From Kiloniellaceae bacterium (lineage in GTDB: Bacteria; Pseudomonadota; Alphaproteobacteria; Kiloniellales; Kiloniellaceae): a stretch of DNA of 64,000 nt. The stretch is from contig JAJFGK010000021.1 of NCBI GenBank assembly GCA_021776195.1, forward strand, positions 11,035 through 75,034. The letters run 5' to 3'. The position numbers were made by a program, and so were the translations under genes. Shown one piece after another: positions 1 through 8,273 of the stretch. Within the stretch, counting starts at the first letter, position 1. Each line of letters opens with the position of its first letter. The notes beneath the pieces were generated by a model. That model saw only the letters and a list, made by a program, of their open reading frames with translations, was not told the DNA's origin and did not search any database.

Positions 1-545
1 TCTTCGGCTCTTGCGCCCTTGGGAAACAGCCCCACGGGCCGGAGACCCGCCATTTCCGCGGCTTTGAAGAAGGGTGAAGCGTAATCGAGGAGCCGGGGCA
101 AGGGGGCGAAGGCTCGCGCTGTCAGCACGTCCACGGGGAATGGATCTAACGACTCGACCCGCCGGGCGTGGACGGTGACCTGGGCGTCGGTCTCGCGCGC
201 GGCTTCCCGCAAGAAGACCGCCTTGCGTTGGTCCGCCTCCACGAGATCCACGACGCCTGCCCCCATGATCGCCAGAACCAGACCGGGGAAACCGGCGCCG
301 GATCCGAGATCCAGGACACGGAGCGCCCCGGTCGCCGGCCCTGTCCGCGGTGGCAGAAGTGCCATGAGCTGGGCCGAGTCGAGCATGTGACGCCGCCAGA
401 TGTCACCGAGGGATGCCGCACCGACCAGGTTGATTCGTTGGGTCCAGCGCGCCAGGAGCGCTTCATAGGCGCGCAGCCGATCGAGTGTTTCACGTGAAAC
501 ACCGGTGAGTTCCTGGAACGCCTCGGGGCCGAGCGGTGTCGTCAT
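1..545 (-). CDS. rsmG: 16S rRNA (guanine527-N7)-methyltransferase RsmG, 3' end outside window
   Basis: N-terminal ~181 residues of RsmG (GidB), which methylates N7 of G527 in 16S rRNA using SAM. The frame read from ATG 545 contains LDLGSGAGFPGLVLAI, the SAM-binding glycine loop, followed by an acidic LVEAD segment and VLTARAFAPL, all typical of RsmG. A GGCAGGA stretch just upstream of ATG 545 supports this start. It lies 45 bp downstream of mnmG on the same strand, the classic gidA-gidB order. Residues VSRET near the N-terminus are encoded by a perfect parS site. The C-terminus and any following parAB lie beyond the left edge. Confidence 0.95.
   Translation of the reverse strand, partial: MTTPLGPEAFQELTGVSRETLDRLRAYEALLARWTQRINLVGAASLGDIWRRHMLDSAQLMALLPPRTGPATGALRVLDLGSGAGFPGLVLAIMGAGVVDLVEADQRKAVFLREAARETDAQVTVHARRVESLDPFPVDVLTARAFAPLPRLLDYASPFFKAAEMAGLRPVGLFPKGARAE
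486..501. other. parS centromere site 1 (inside rsmG)
   Basis: TGTTTCACGTGAAACA, a perfect 16-bp palindrome identical to the ParB-binding parS consensus. It lies in the 5' part of the rsmG coding sequence, where it encodes VSRET. ParB nucleates here for chromosome segregation near oriC. Confidence 0.93.
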
Positions 546-565
546 GGGTCCTGCCCAACCGGGGC

Positions 566-581
566 TGTTTCACGTGAAACA
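566..581. other. parS centromere site 2 (mnmG-rsmG gap)
   Basis: A second exact copy of the 16-bp parS palindrome, 80 bp from the first. It lies in the 45-bp gap between the mnmG stop and the rsmG start, so this copy is under no coding constraint. Confidence 0.93.
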
Positions 582-590
582 GGGCGGACT

Positions 591-2528
591 TCAGGCCGCA
601 TCGACGCCGGCTTGCCCGTGCCGCTGCCGCCGCCTCACCCGGTGCAGCAGCAACATAACCGCCGCCGGGGTCACCCCGGGCAACCGGGCCGCGGCCCCCA
701 ATGTGGCAGGCCTTGCCCTGCTGAGGATCTGACAGACCTCCCCGGACAAGCCAGACAGGGCGCCATAGTCGAGATCGTCGGGCAACAGCAGGGCCTCGTC
801 GCGGCGATAGGCGCGAATGTCCGAGTCCTGCCGTTCCAGATAACCTTGGTAGCGCCCATCGATTTCGATTTGATTGGCGATGCCCGGATCGAGCGCGGCG
901 AGCTGAGGCCAAAGCACCGCGAGTCCGGCAATCGAGATCTCCGGATGCCGCAACAGATCCAGGGCGGTGCGACGGCGGCCGTCCTGATTGATCGCGAAGC
1001 CGCGGGCTGCCAAATCGTGAGGTGTCGCCGACAGACTTTGGACCAGGGCACGGCCTTGCGCCAAGGCCCTCATCTTCGCTCGAAAGGCTGCCGTCCGCGG
1101 CCCGCCAACGCAGCCCACGGCTATCCCTCTCTCGGTCAGACGCTGGTCAGCGTTGTCCGCCCGCAGGCGCAGGCGATACTCGGCCCGACTGGTGAACATT
1201 CGGTACGGCTCGCTGACGCCCCGGGTGACAAGATCATCGATCATCACGCCGATATAGGCCTCGGCCCGGTCAAACCCGACCCAACCGGCGGCTTCCATTA
1301 ATGTCGAGCTGCGCGATTCTTGGCCGGATCCCGCCAGTGCCGATCGCTGCGCGGCGTTAAGTCCCGCCATCAGGCCCTGCGCCGCCGCTTCCTCATAACC
1401 CGTGGTCCCGTTAATCTGACCGGCCAGGAAGAGGCCTGGGATCTTGCTCAGTTCCAGCGAGGGCCGAAGTTCGCGCGGGTCGACATAGTCATACTCGATG
1501 GCATAGCCCGGCTCCAGAATGCGCGCCCGCTCCAGTCCCGGAATCAGGCCGACCAGGTCCTCCTGCACCGCCGGAGGCAGGGAAGTCGAGATGCCATTGG
1601 GATAGACTGTGTGATCGTCCAACCCTTCGGGCTCCAGGAAGATCTGGTGCCGGTCCTTTTCCGCGAACCGCACCACCTTGTCTTCGATCGAAGGGCAGTA
1701 TCGCGGACCGGCCGACTGAATCTGACCCGAGTAGATGGGCGCACGGTCGAGATTGGCCCGGATCACATCATGGACCGCCGCCGTGGTATAGGTCACATGG
1801 CAGGCAATCTGCGGCACTGTGATCGACTCGGTCAGCATGGAAAACGGCTCAGGCGGATCGTCGGCGTGCTGGGCCTCGAGGCCGCTCCAGTCGATGGTGC
1901 GGCCGTCGAGTCGCGGAGGTGTTCCGGTCTTCAAGCGCCCGAGGCGCAGGTCGGCCGCCATCAGCCGTTCGCTCAGCCCCAGCGCCGGCGCCTCCCCAAC
2001 ACGGCCAGCGGGAGTTTGAACCTCCCCGCGATGAATGACACCCCGCAGGAATGTGCCCGTGGTCAGCACCACGGCGCCGGCACGCAGCGCCCGTCCGTCC
2101 GACAGCACCACACCTTCGCATCGCCTTTGCCCGGACGCCATCAGGAGATCGACCACCGCGCCGGCCGTTATGCTCAAGCCAGACTGCGCCGCCAGCAGAT
2201 CCTGCACGGCCTGCCGATACAAAGAACGGTCGGCCTGAGCGCGCGGACCTCGCACCGCTGGGCCCTTGGACCGGTTCAACACGCGGAACTGAATGCCTGA
2301 CCGATCGATCGCCCGGCCCATGAGACCATCCAGGGCATCGATTTCACGAACCAGATGTCCTTTCCCCAATCCGCCGATCGCCGGGTTGCACGACATCACA
2401 CCAATCGTCTCTGGATTGTGCGTCACCAGCAAGGTTGCCGCCCCGCAGCGTGCTGCCGCGGCCGCCGCCTCGCAGCCCGCATGGCCGCCGCCCACCACGA
2501 TGACATCCCAGGTCTGCTCGGTTGTCAT
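591..2528 (-). CDS. mnmG: tRNA uridine-5-carboxymethylaminomethyl(34) synthesis enzyme MnmG
   Basis: FAD-dependent subunit of the MnmE-MnmG complex that installs cmnm5U34 in the wobble position of tRNAs. The N-terminal dinucleotide fold [15 protein letters not shown] is followed by the conserved [15 protein letters not shown] and [19 protein letters not shown] segments, and the C-terminal part has the usual [16 protein letters not shown] motif. The ATG at 2528 gives 645 residues, with the FAD loop starting after a few residues as in most homologues. An in-frame ATG at 2567 would add 13 residues and cannot be excluded. It is followed by rsmG, and a good minus-strand promoter lies at 2615-2644. 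Confidence 0.96.
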   Translation of the reverse strand: MTTEQTWDVIVVGGGHAGCEAAAAAARCGAATLLVTHNPETIGVMSCNPAIGGLGKGHLVREIDALDGLMGRAIDRSGIQFRVLNRSKGPAVRGPRAQADRSLYRQAVQDLLAAQSGLSITAGAVVDLLMASGQRRCEGVVLSDGRALRAGAVVLTTGTFLRGVIHRGEVQTPAGRVGEAPALGLSERLMAADLRLGRLKTGTPPRLDGRTIDWSGLEAQHADDPPEPFSMLTESITVPQIACHVTYTTAAVHDVIRANLDRAPIYSGQIQSAGPRYCPSIEDKVVRFAEKDRHQIFLEPEGLDDHTVYPNGISTSLPPAVQEDLVGLIPGLERARILEPGYAIEYDYVDPRELRPSLELSKIPGLFLAGQINGTTGYEEAAAQGLMAGLNAAQRSALAGSGQESRSSTLMEAAGWVGFDRAEAYIGVMIDDLVTRGVSEPYRMFTSRAEYRLRLRADNADQRLTERGIAVGCVGGPRTAAFRAKMRALAQGRALVQSLSATPHDLAARGFAINQDGRRRTALDLLRHPEISIAGLAVLWPQLAALDPGIANQIEIDGRYQGYLERQDSDIRAYRRDEALLLPDDLDYGALSGLSGEVCQILSRARPATLGAAARLPGVTPAAVMLLLHRVRRRQRHGQAGVDAA

Positions 2529-2578
2529 CAGGCCCTTTGCCTTTCGCTCTTGGCCATTTTCAGTCATGATTTTCCAAC

Positions 2579-2587
2579 CGTGGATAA
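2579..2587 (-). promoter_or_regulatory. single DnaA-box-like 9-mer
   Basis: Read on the minus strand this is TTATCCACG, one mismatch from the DnaA box TTATCCACA, in the mnmG leader. One box alone is weak evidence, but the origin-proximal context (parS, gidAB) makes it worth recording. Confidence 0.3.
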
Positions 2588-2614
2588 CTGACGGCCTGCG
2601 CTTCGGCCGCCCGG

Positions 2615-2644
2615 TCTATACTAGAGACGCAAGCCCACCGTCAA
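2615..2644 (-). promoter_or_regulatory. sigma70-like promoter of mnmG
   Basis: On the minus strand TTGACG (2644-2639), an 18-bp spacer and TATAGA (2620-2615) resemble -35 and -10 boxes. Transcription would begin near 2608, upstream of both possible mnmG starts, giving mnmG-rsmG a promoter separate from that of mnmE. Confidence 0.55.
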
Positions 2645-2674
2645 ATGCACCCTGGTCGCCCCATGAGGCATAGT

Positions 2675-4075
2675 CTACTTTCCAATGCAGAAGTCGCGAA
2701 ATATCACGTCCAGAATATCCTCCACATCGCTACGTCCAACCAAACGGTCCAGCGCCCGAAGCGCCAACCGCAGGTCCTCGGCCGCCAGTTCCGGCAAGGG
2801 AGCACTCGCGCAACGCTCCAATGCCCGCACGCAGTCGGTCAGGGCCTCACGCTGACGCAGACGCGCCACCACCGGCGCCCCCTGCGGCACGGCAAAGCGC
2901 CGCACGACTTCCTCGCAAACACCGACAGCCAGCTCATCGATGCCCTCCCCAGTCATGGCGGAAATATAGTAGACTGGTCTCTCTAGCTTGCTGTTCGAGC
3001 CAAAATCCCCGATCAGCCTGCTGTCGCTGTCGCCCCTGCGGTCGATCTTGTTCACCACCAGTGTCGATCGACCGCCACCCAGCGTGACAAATTCTTCAAT
3101 GATTCGGGCCTGCTCCCCCATTTCCACTAAGACCAGAACCATATCCGCACTGGCCGCCCGTTCCCGCGCCCGGCGTATTCCTTCGCGTTCGATTTCACTC
3201 AGACTGTCCTGTCCATTTTCATTCTCTTCTCGAAGCCCCGCGGTGTCGGCCAGGGACACGGGATAACCGCCAAGATCCATCTGCACCTCGACAATGTCGC
3301 GCGTGGTGCCGGCCGTTTCCGCGACAATCGCCGCCTCACGGTCCGCCAATCGATTCAGCAAGGACGACTTGCCGGCGTTGGGCGGCCCGATGATCGCGAT
3401 GGATATCCCAGCTCGGACCCGCGCGCCCCGGTGTCCCTGCTCGATCATATCGGACATCTCGTGGCGCAGTGCCGTGGCGCGCCCGGTCGCCGTTTGGACC
3501 AGAGACCCGGGCAGTCCCTCGTCGGGAAAATCGATTGCCGCCTCGAGATGAGCCAGATCCGCCAACAGGATTTCGCGCCAGCCTGCCACCGCCAGTGACA
3601 AGGTCCCCTCGGTCAACGCCAGAGCCTGTCGCCGCTGAGCGTCGGTTTCCGCCGCCACCAGGTCGGCCAGCCCCTCGACTTCGGCAAGATCGAGCCGACC
3701 CGCATCGAAGGCCCGCCGGGTGAACTCGCCTGGCTCAGCCAGTCGCAAGCCAGGCAGCCCCGCCAGCGCCCGCAACACACCCGAAACCACCGCCGGTCCG
3801 CCATGAAGATGCAGCTCGGCGAGATTCTCGCCGGTCGCGGATCCGGGCCCCGGAAACCAAGCCACGAGACCACGGTCGATAATCGCCCTGTCGCCAGGGT
3901 CCCTCAGTGCCGCACGAACCAAACGCCGCGGCTCAGGTGTTTTCTCTTTATTCGTCAGTATCTTAAGCGCGTTTCCCGCGGAGGACCCCGACACCCGGAT
4001 GACCGCGATCCCGGCACGGCCCGGCGCGGTCGAGAGGGCAAAGATCGTCTCTAGTTCCGCGGTCTGTGGGGCCAT
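2675..4075 (-). CDS. mnmE: tRNA uridine-5-carboxymethylaminomethyl(34) synthesis GTPase MnmE
   Basis: 466 residues, the usual length. The N-terminal formyl-THF-binding domain begins with TIFALSTAPGRAGIAVIRVSG and contains the LHLHGGPAVV and AEPGEFTRRAFDAGRLDL blocks. The G domain is inserted in the helical part: Walker A GPPNAGKS at residues 230-237, DTAG in the G3 region and NKID as G4. The protein ends in C-I-G-K, the family's conserved C-terminal CxGK. It works with MnmG on U34 of tRNA. The ferredoxin gene lies 9 bp upstream and probably shares its transcript. Confidence 0.96.
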   Translation of the reverse strand: MAPQTAELETIFALSTAPGRAGIAVIRVSGSSAGNALKILTNKEKTPEPRRLVRAALRDPGDRAIIDRGLVAWFPGPGSATGENLAELHLHGGPAVVSGVLRALAGLPGLRLAEPGEFTRRAFDAGRLDLAEVEGLADLVAAETDAQRRQALALTEGTLSLAVAGWREILLADLAHLEAAIDFPDEGLPGSLVQTATGRATALRHEMSDMIEQGHRGARVRAGISIAIIGPPNAGKSSLLNRLADREAAIVAETAGTTRDIVEVQMDLGGYPVSLADTAGLREENENGQDSLSEIEREGIRRARERAASADMVLVLVEMGEQARIIEEFVTLGGGRSTLVVNKIDRRGDSDSRLIGDFGSNSKLERPVYYISAMTGEGIDELAVGVCEEVVRRFAVPQGAPVVARLRQREALTDCVRALERCASAPLPELAAEDLRLALRALDRLVGRSDVEDILDVIFRDFCIGK

Positions 4076-4084
4076 CGCCCGAAG

Positions 4085-4438
4085 TCACGGTCCGTCTTCC
4101 GGCTGCATCAGCAACCGCGTCACTCGTCCGCCCTCCATCACGTGAACCCGCAAGATCTCATCGATATCCTCCCGAGTCTTGCAGGAATACCACACGCCTT
4201 CAGGATAGATTACCATGGTCGGGCCCAGCTCGCAGCGATCGAGGCAGCCAGCCGCGTTGATTCGCGTGCCCTGGATACCCAGGTCCTTGGCGCGGGACTT
4301 CATGTAGGTGCGCAGCTCAATGCCGCCGCGATCCTTGCAACAGCCGCGCGGATGACCCGGCACACGCTCGTTGGTACAACAAAAAATATGACGCTGATAG
4401 TAGAGTGGCGGGTCCGTCGCTGCCTTCTCGGCGCTCAT
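4085..4438 (-). CDS. thioredoxin-like [2Fe-2S] ferredoxin
   Basis: 117 residues with six cysteines: paired C20-C21 and C33-C34, then C65 and C69 in the AAGCLDRCELGP motif, plus a later cysteine at about 85. The GCLDRC segment and the following G-P-T-M-V-I-Y-P-E-G-V-W-Y are typical of thioredoxin-fold [2Fe-2S] ferredoxins. It should be a small cytoplasmic electron carrier; the partner cannot be read from sequence. GGGGAG a short distance before ATG 4438 is a good ribosome-binding site. It ends 9 bp before mnmE, an arrangement common in alphaproteobacteria, but whether it supports MnmE chemistry is unknown. Confidence 0.85.
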   Translation of the reverse strand: MSAEKAATDPPLYYQRHIFCCTNERVPGHPRGCCKDRGGIELRTYMKSRAKDLGIQGTRINAAGCLDRCELGPTMVIYPEGVWYSCKTREDIDEILRVHVMEGGRVTRLLMQPEDGP

Positions 4439-4517
4439 GCCATCATCTCCCCAATAGATGTCCGCACAGCCCTAGGGCCTTGGCCGGTCGAGGTCAAGAC
4501 GACCGACCGACGCGGCC

Positions 4518-4772
4518 TCACTTGTCCTTTGGACCGCCACCGCCTTGGCCCGCAAGCCCGGCCCAGAAGGCCTTTTGCATCTGCTCCAGTCCCTGCATTC
4601 CACCGGGCAACCAGGTCTTCATCATTTCATCCGGGGTCATCGCGGCAATATTCTTGGTCATCTTTGTCCGCAACTCGGCCACCAACGCTTCATTGAGGTC
4701 GGTGACATCGGGCAGCCCCAGGAATCGACGCGCCTCTTCAGGCGAGCAGTCCACCTCGATTGTCATCTTCAT
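4518..4772 (-). CDS. DUF6489 family protein
   Basis: 84-residue protein starting MKMTIEVDCSPEEARRFLGLPDV, the hallmark N-terminus of the DUF6489 family found in alphaproteobacteria. A central amphipathic region rich in Met and Lys is followed by a Gly-rich tail. No catalytic residues or membrane segments are visible, and the function is unknown. It lies upstream of the ferredoxin gene on the same strand with a gap of about 80 bp. Confidence 0.75.
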   Translation of the reverse strand: MKMTIEVDCSPEEARRFLGLPDVTDLNEALVAELRTKMTKNIAAMTPDEMMKTWLPGGMQGLEQMQKAFWAGLAGQGGGGPKDK

Positions 4773-4992
4773 GATCTATTCCTTCTTTCCGAGCCCGCCC
4801 CCAAACTCTTCCGGGTCCTGGCCGCTCAATCGTTGTCAAACGGACCTCTGGAGGCGCTCATCGTCTCGGCGTACGTAAGAGAGCCGAGGACCAAGAGTTC
4901 TGGCCGGAATGCCGGGGGACTTTGCTCCGTACGCATACGCCATCACCGGGACCAGGGTTGACAAAGCAGATCGTCCGACGGCGCTCCACGTC

Positions 4993-5700
4993 CTAAAGCT
5001 CCGCTGTTTCCTCGTCCAGGACGGCCTGCAGGGCGGACTGATCAAGCACCGAGATTCGGTTGCGGCCGAGCGCGATCCAACCTTTCTTGGTCCAGTCCTG
5101 AAGGTGCTTGTTCACGCTTTCCCGCGAGGTCCCGAGCATTCGCCCCAGGTCATTCTGGGACAGACGCAGGCCGATCCGGATACCATGACCGTCGGCCTCC
5201 TCCTCACCGAAGGCGATGGCCAGATTGAGCAGGCGTTTGGCCAGGCGCGCCGGCAGGCCCAGGAAAGTCGCGTCCTCGATCAACTCCGTGGTCCAGCGCA
5301 GACGCTCACAGAGCAGCTCCAAGAGATGAAGACACAGCTTGGGCTCGCGCTCCAGCAGCGGCCTGAAGTCGCGGCGCTGTATCTTCAATAGCGTGCAGGG
5401 CTCGAGCGTGCGTGCATCCGCGGTACGGGGCAACCCATCGAGCAGGGCAATCTCGCCAAAAACGTCGCCCGGCTCCATCACCGAGATGATCACTTCGCGA
5501 CCATTGGGCGAACTGGTGCTGATCCGGACCTTGCCCTCCAACACCCCGAACAGCGCGTTGCCGTCATCGCCCTTGCGAAACAGCAGTTGCCCGGCAGTCA
5601 AACGCGTGGTCAGGCCGAGGTCGGCCACCCGGTCGATGACCTGATCCTCAAGATCGCAGAACAGATAGTGGCGCGCCAGGATGGCCCGCTTATCCACCAC
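4993..5700 (-). CDS. Crp/Fnr family transcriptional regulator
   Basis: About 235 residues. The N-terminal cyclic-nucleotide-type beta roll includes GKVRISTSSPNGREV and PGDVFGEIALLDGLPRTAD. A long dimerisation helix (LLELLCERLRWTTELIED) and a C-terminal winged helix with LSQNDLGRMLGTSRESVNKHL follow. The recognition helix has the R-E pair of CRP (SRExV), which fits TGTGA half-sites. There is no N-terminal cysteine cluster as in FNR. The start is uncertain: GTG codons at 5700 and 5697 precede DKRAILARHYLF, where homologues usually begin, while an in-frame GTG at 5790 would add 30 residues without a visible ribosome site. The effector is unknown. It is divergent from metY with a perfect CRP-type palindrome between them. 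Confidence 0.85.
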   Translation of the reverse strand: MVDKRAILARHYLFCDLEDQVIDRVADLGLTTRLTAGQLLFRKGDDGNALFGVLEGKVRISTSSPNGREVIISVMEPGDVFGEIALLDGLPRTADARTLEPCTLLKIQRRDFRPLLEREPKLCLHLLELLCERLRWTTELIEDATFLGLPARLAKRLLNLAIAFGEEEADGHGIRIGLRLSQNDLGRMLGTSRESVNKHLQDWTKKGWIALGRNRISVLDQSALQAVLDEETAEL

Positions 5701-5853
5701 GACCTTGTCGCTTGTCTGGTTGTCGCCCGACCCCTGCGCCACGATACCCCACAGTCCTTCTCGCGGCCCAAGCCGCCCTCGCGTTGCCACCAGTGTAGAT
5801 CAAGTCGCACCCCATGAGAAGACATCGCCACCGAGAGCGCCGCGATGACCACC

Positions 5854-5869
5854 TGTGAACCGCTTCACA
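5854..5869. promoter_or_regulatory. CRP-type palindrome
   Basis: TGTGAACCGCTTCACA matches TGTGA-N6-TCACA exactly, and the flanking C and G extend the palindrome to 18 bp. It lies between the Crp/Fnr gene and the divergent metY, about 115 bp before the metY ATG. The adjacent regulator is the obvious candidate ligand. Confidence 0.7.
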
Positions 5870-5984
5870 GAGCGCCCCGTTGTCCCCAACCTCTCTCCAC
5901 ATCAATCTGAGGCTAGATCGGGAGAGGAAGCCGCCCCACTGCCCGCCCCACTGCACGGTGCGGTCCAACAACAAGGATGCCACC

Positions 5985-7301
5985 ATGACAATTGAAACGA
6001 CACACCCGGAAACCCTGGCCCTCCATGCCGGCCACCGCAGGGACGAGACCACCAACGCGGTGGCCGTGCCGATCTATCAGACAACGTCCTATCAATTCGA
6101 CTCGACCGAGCACGCCGCGAGCCTCTTCGACCTGTCGCAGCTCGGCAACATCTACACCCGCGTGATGAATCCGACCAACGATGTGCTCGAACAACGGCTC
6201 GCGGCCCTCGAGGGCGGCGCGGCGGCCCTCGCGGTTTCATCCGGCCAGGCCGCCACCGCCCTCTCAATTCAGAACATCGCCCAGGCCGGCGACAACATCG
6301 TCAGCTCGACCGATCTCTATGGCGGCACCTGGAACCTCTTTGCCAACACTTTCAAGACCATGGGAATCGAGGTCCGTTTCGTCGATCCGACCGATCCCGA
6401 GGCCTTCCGTCGCGCCACCGACGACAAGACACGGGCCTACTATGCCGAGACCCTGCCCAACCCGAAACTTCACGTATTCCCCATCGCCGAGGTTGCCCGC
6501 ATCGGCGAGGAGCTGGGCGTGCCGCTGATCGTCGACAACACCGCCGCGCCGGTGATCTGCAAGCCCTTCAAGCACGGCGCCCACGTCGCGGTCTATTCCA
6601 CCACCAAGTACATCGGCGGCCACGGCAACTCGATCGGCGGCATGATCATCGATAGCGGGACCTTCGACTGGGAGAAGCACGCCGCGCGATTCCCACTGCT
6701 GAACACCCCGGACCCGAGCTATCATGGCGCGGTCTGGACCCAGGCTTGCAAGCCGCTCGGCCCGATCGCCTATATTCTCAAGGCCCGGGTCACCCTGCAG
6801 CGCGACCTCGGCTACGCGGTCAGCCCCTTCAACGCCTTCCTGACCATCCAGGGTTTGGAGACGCTGCCGTTGCGCATGCGCGAGCACGGCCAAAACGCGC
6901 AGGCAGTCGCCGATTTCCTGGCCAATCAGCCCGAGGTCACCAGGGTGATCTTCCCTGGCCACTTCGAGGGCGAACAGCGGCGTCGCGCGGAAAGCTATCT
7001 CGAACACAGTTTTGGCGGTCTCGTCGGTTTCGAGCTGGCGGGCGGCGCGACGGCTGGACAGCGCTTCATCGACGCCCTGCAACTGCTCTATCACGTCGCC
7101 AACATCGGCGACGCACGCTCCCTGGCAATCCATCCTTGGAGCACGACCCACCAACAGCTTTCGCCGGAGGATCGCGAGGCGACCGGCGTGACCGAAGGTT
7201 ATGTCCGCCTGTCGGTCGGTATCGAGCACATCGACGATATCCTGGCCGACTTGGGCCAGGCACTCACGGTTGCCCGCGGCCTGACCCAGGCCGCCGAATA
7301 G
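5985..7301 (+). CDS. metY: O-acetylhomoserine aminocarboxypropyltransferase (sulfhydrylase) MetY
   Basis: PLP enzyme of the Cys/Met-metabolism family making homocysteine from O-acetylhomoserine and sulfide. The 438-residue product starts with THPETLALHAGHRRDETTNAVAVPIYQTTSY. The PLP-lysine region YSTTKYIGGHGNSIGG is intact, and the C-terminal HPWSTTHQQLSPEDREATGV motif separates MetY from CGS/CBL enzymes. AAGGATG precedes ATG 5985; an upstream in-frame start at 5880 would only add non-homologous residues. No SAM riboswitch was recognised in the leader. A strong terminator follows the stop. Confidence 0.93.
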   Translation: MTIETTHPETLALHAGHRRDETTNAVAVPIYQTTSYQFDSTEHAASLFDLSQLGNIYTRVMNPTNDVLEQRLAALEGGAAALAVSSGQAATALSIQNIAQAGDNIVSSTDLYGGTWNLFANTFKTMGIEVRFVDPTDPEAFRRATDDKTRAYYAETLPNPKLHVFPIAEVARIGEELGVPLIVDNTAAPVICKPFKHGAHVAVYSTTKYIGGHGNSIGGMIIDSGTFDWEKHAARFPLLNTPDPSYHGAVWTQACKPLGPIAYILKARVTLQRDLGYAVSPFNAFLTIQGLETLPLRMREHGQNAQAVADFLANQPEVTRVIFPGHFEGEQRRRAESYLEHSFGGLVGFELAGGATAGQRFIDALQLLYHVANIGDARSLAIHPWSTTHQQLSPEDREATGVTEGYVRLSVGIEHIDDILADLGQALTVARGLTQAAE

Positions 7302-7323
7302 CATTGCCTCGAATCGAGTCGGA

Positions 7324-7357
7324 CCGGGGCCCGGCTAACCGCCGGGCCCCGGGCTTT
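7324..7357. terminator. bidirectional hairpin terminator after metY
   Basis: An 11-bp perfect G+C stem (7324-7334 pairing with 7342-7352) with a 7-nt loop is followed by GCTTT on the plus strand. It separates the converging metY and epimerase genes and covers the stop codon of the epimerase. Confidence 0.75.
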
Positions 7358-8273
7358 CGGCCTGTGCGCCATAGGCTCTGACCAGCGCCTCTCGCGTCGA
7401 GTAGACCGGCGTCCAGCCCAGTCCTTTGCGCAGTGGCGCCTCGTCCAGGCTCAAGGCCTCCAGCAGCGCAGCGCGGCTTCCGGCCAGGCCTGCCAACCGC
7501 AGGCCCAGATCCAGCAACGCCGGCGGACAGGGGAACAGGCGGGCGGTCCGTCCCATCGCCGCCGCCAGCAAACAGGCAAACTCGGGGGCCGACAGGGGCG
7601 TGCCATCGCTCAAGGCGTAAACACCGCCCGCAGCCCGGGAATGTTGCAGCAAGAGCGCCGTGGCATCCGCGAGGTTCTCCACCGACAACACCGCCCGACG
7701 CTTGTCCAAAGAGGCGAGCGGCAGGGGCAGGCCCCGCGCAAGAGCGCGTTCCAACCGTGCCACGTTGCCGGGCGCGCCGGCGCCATAGACCAGCGGCGGC
7801 CGCAGAACAACCAGATCGAACCCAAGCTCTTCGGCCAAGTCGCGCAGGGCTCTTTCCGCCATCAGTTTGCTGGCCTGATAAGCCGAAGCGCGATCGGTCC
7901 CCTTTGCTTCCGCGATAGCAGCACCGGCGGAGCTCATGAAGCAAAACCGTTTGACCCCGGCCGCCGCCGCCTGCCGCGCCAGGGTCAGGGTGGCCGTCAC
8001 GTTCAACCGTTCCATGGCCGCCCGCTCCGCCGCGCCGGCCCCGCCGCGCCGATGAACCAGCGCGGCACAGTGCACAACGGCCTCGATCCCGCTCAGGGCA
8101 GGCCGCCAATCGACCTCGGCCGTGAGGTCCGGAACCTCATGGTACCGGACCCCTGGCAGGTTACGGGGCCGCCCGGCACGAAGGGCCCCGGAGACACCGT
8201 GCCCGCGGGCTTGCAGCTCGCGACAGAAGTGCCGGCCGACAAAGCCATTGGCACCGGTGATCAACACCTCCAT
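7335..8273 (-). CDS. NAD-dependent epimerase/dehydratase (extended SDR)
   Basis: 312 residues from ATG 8273 (MEVLITGANGFVGRHFC), giving the Rossmann motif TGANGFVG at the very N-terminus. The catalytic Ser lies in FMSSAGAAI and the YxxxK pair in SAYQASK. It probably epimerises or dehydrates a nucleotide- or lipid-linked sugar in the flanking polysaccharide pathway; the exact substrate is not readable. Its ATG overlaps the stop of the upstream glycosyltransferase by one base, so translation is likely coupled. An upstream open extension in this frame is antisense-type noise. Confidence 0.85.
   Translation of the reverse strand: MEVLITGANGFVGRHFCRELQARGHGVSGALRAGRPRNLPGVRYHEVPDLTAEVDWRPALSGIEAVVHCAALVHRRGGAGAAERAAMERLNVTATLTLARQAAAAGVKRFCFMSSAGAAIAEAKGTDRASAYQASKLMAERALRDLAEELGFDLVVLRPPLVYGAGAPGNVARLERALARGLPLPLASLDKRRAVLSVENLADATALLLQHSRAAGGVYALSDGTPLSAPEFACLLAAAMGRTARLFPCPPALLDLGLRLAGLAGSRAALLEALSLDEAPLRKGLGWTPVYSTREALVRAYGAQAESPGPGG

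Noticed and set aside
5870..5984. SAM riboswitch in front of metY
   Set aside because: No SAM-I, SAM-II or SAM/SAH core could be matched by eye; a covariance search would be decisive.
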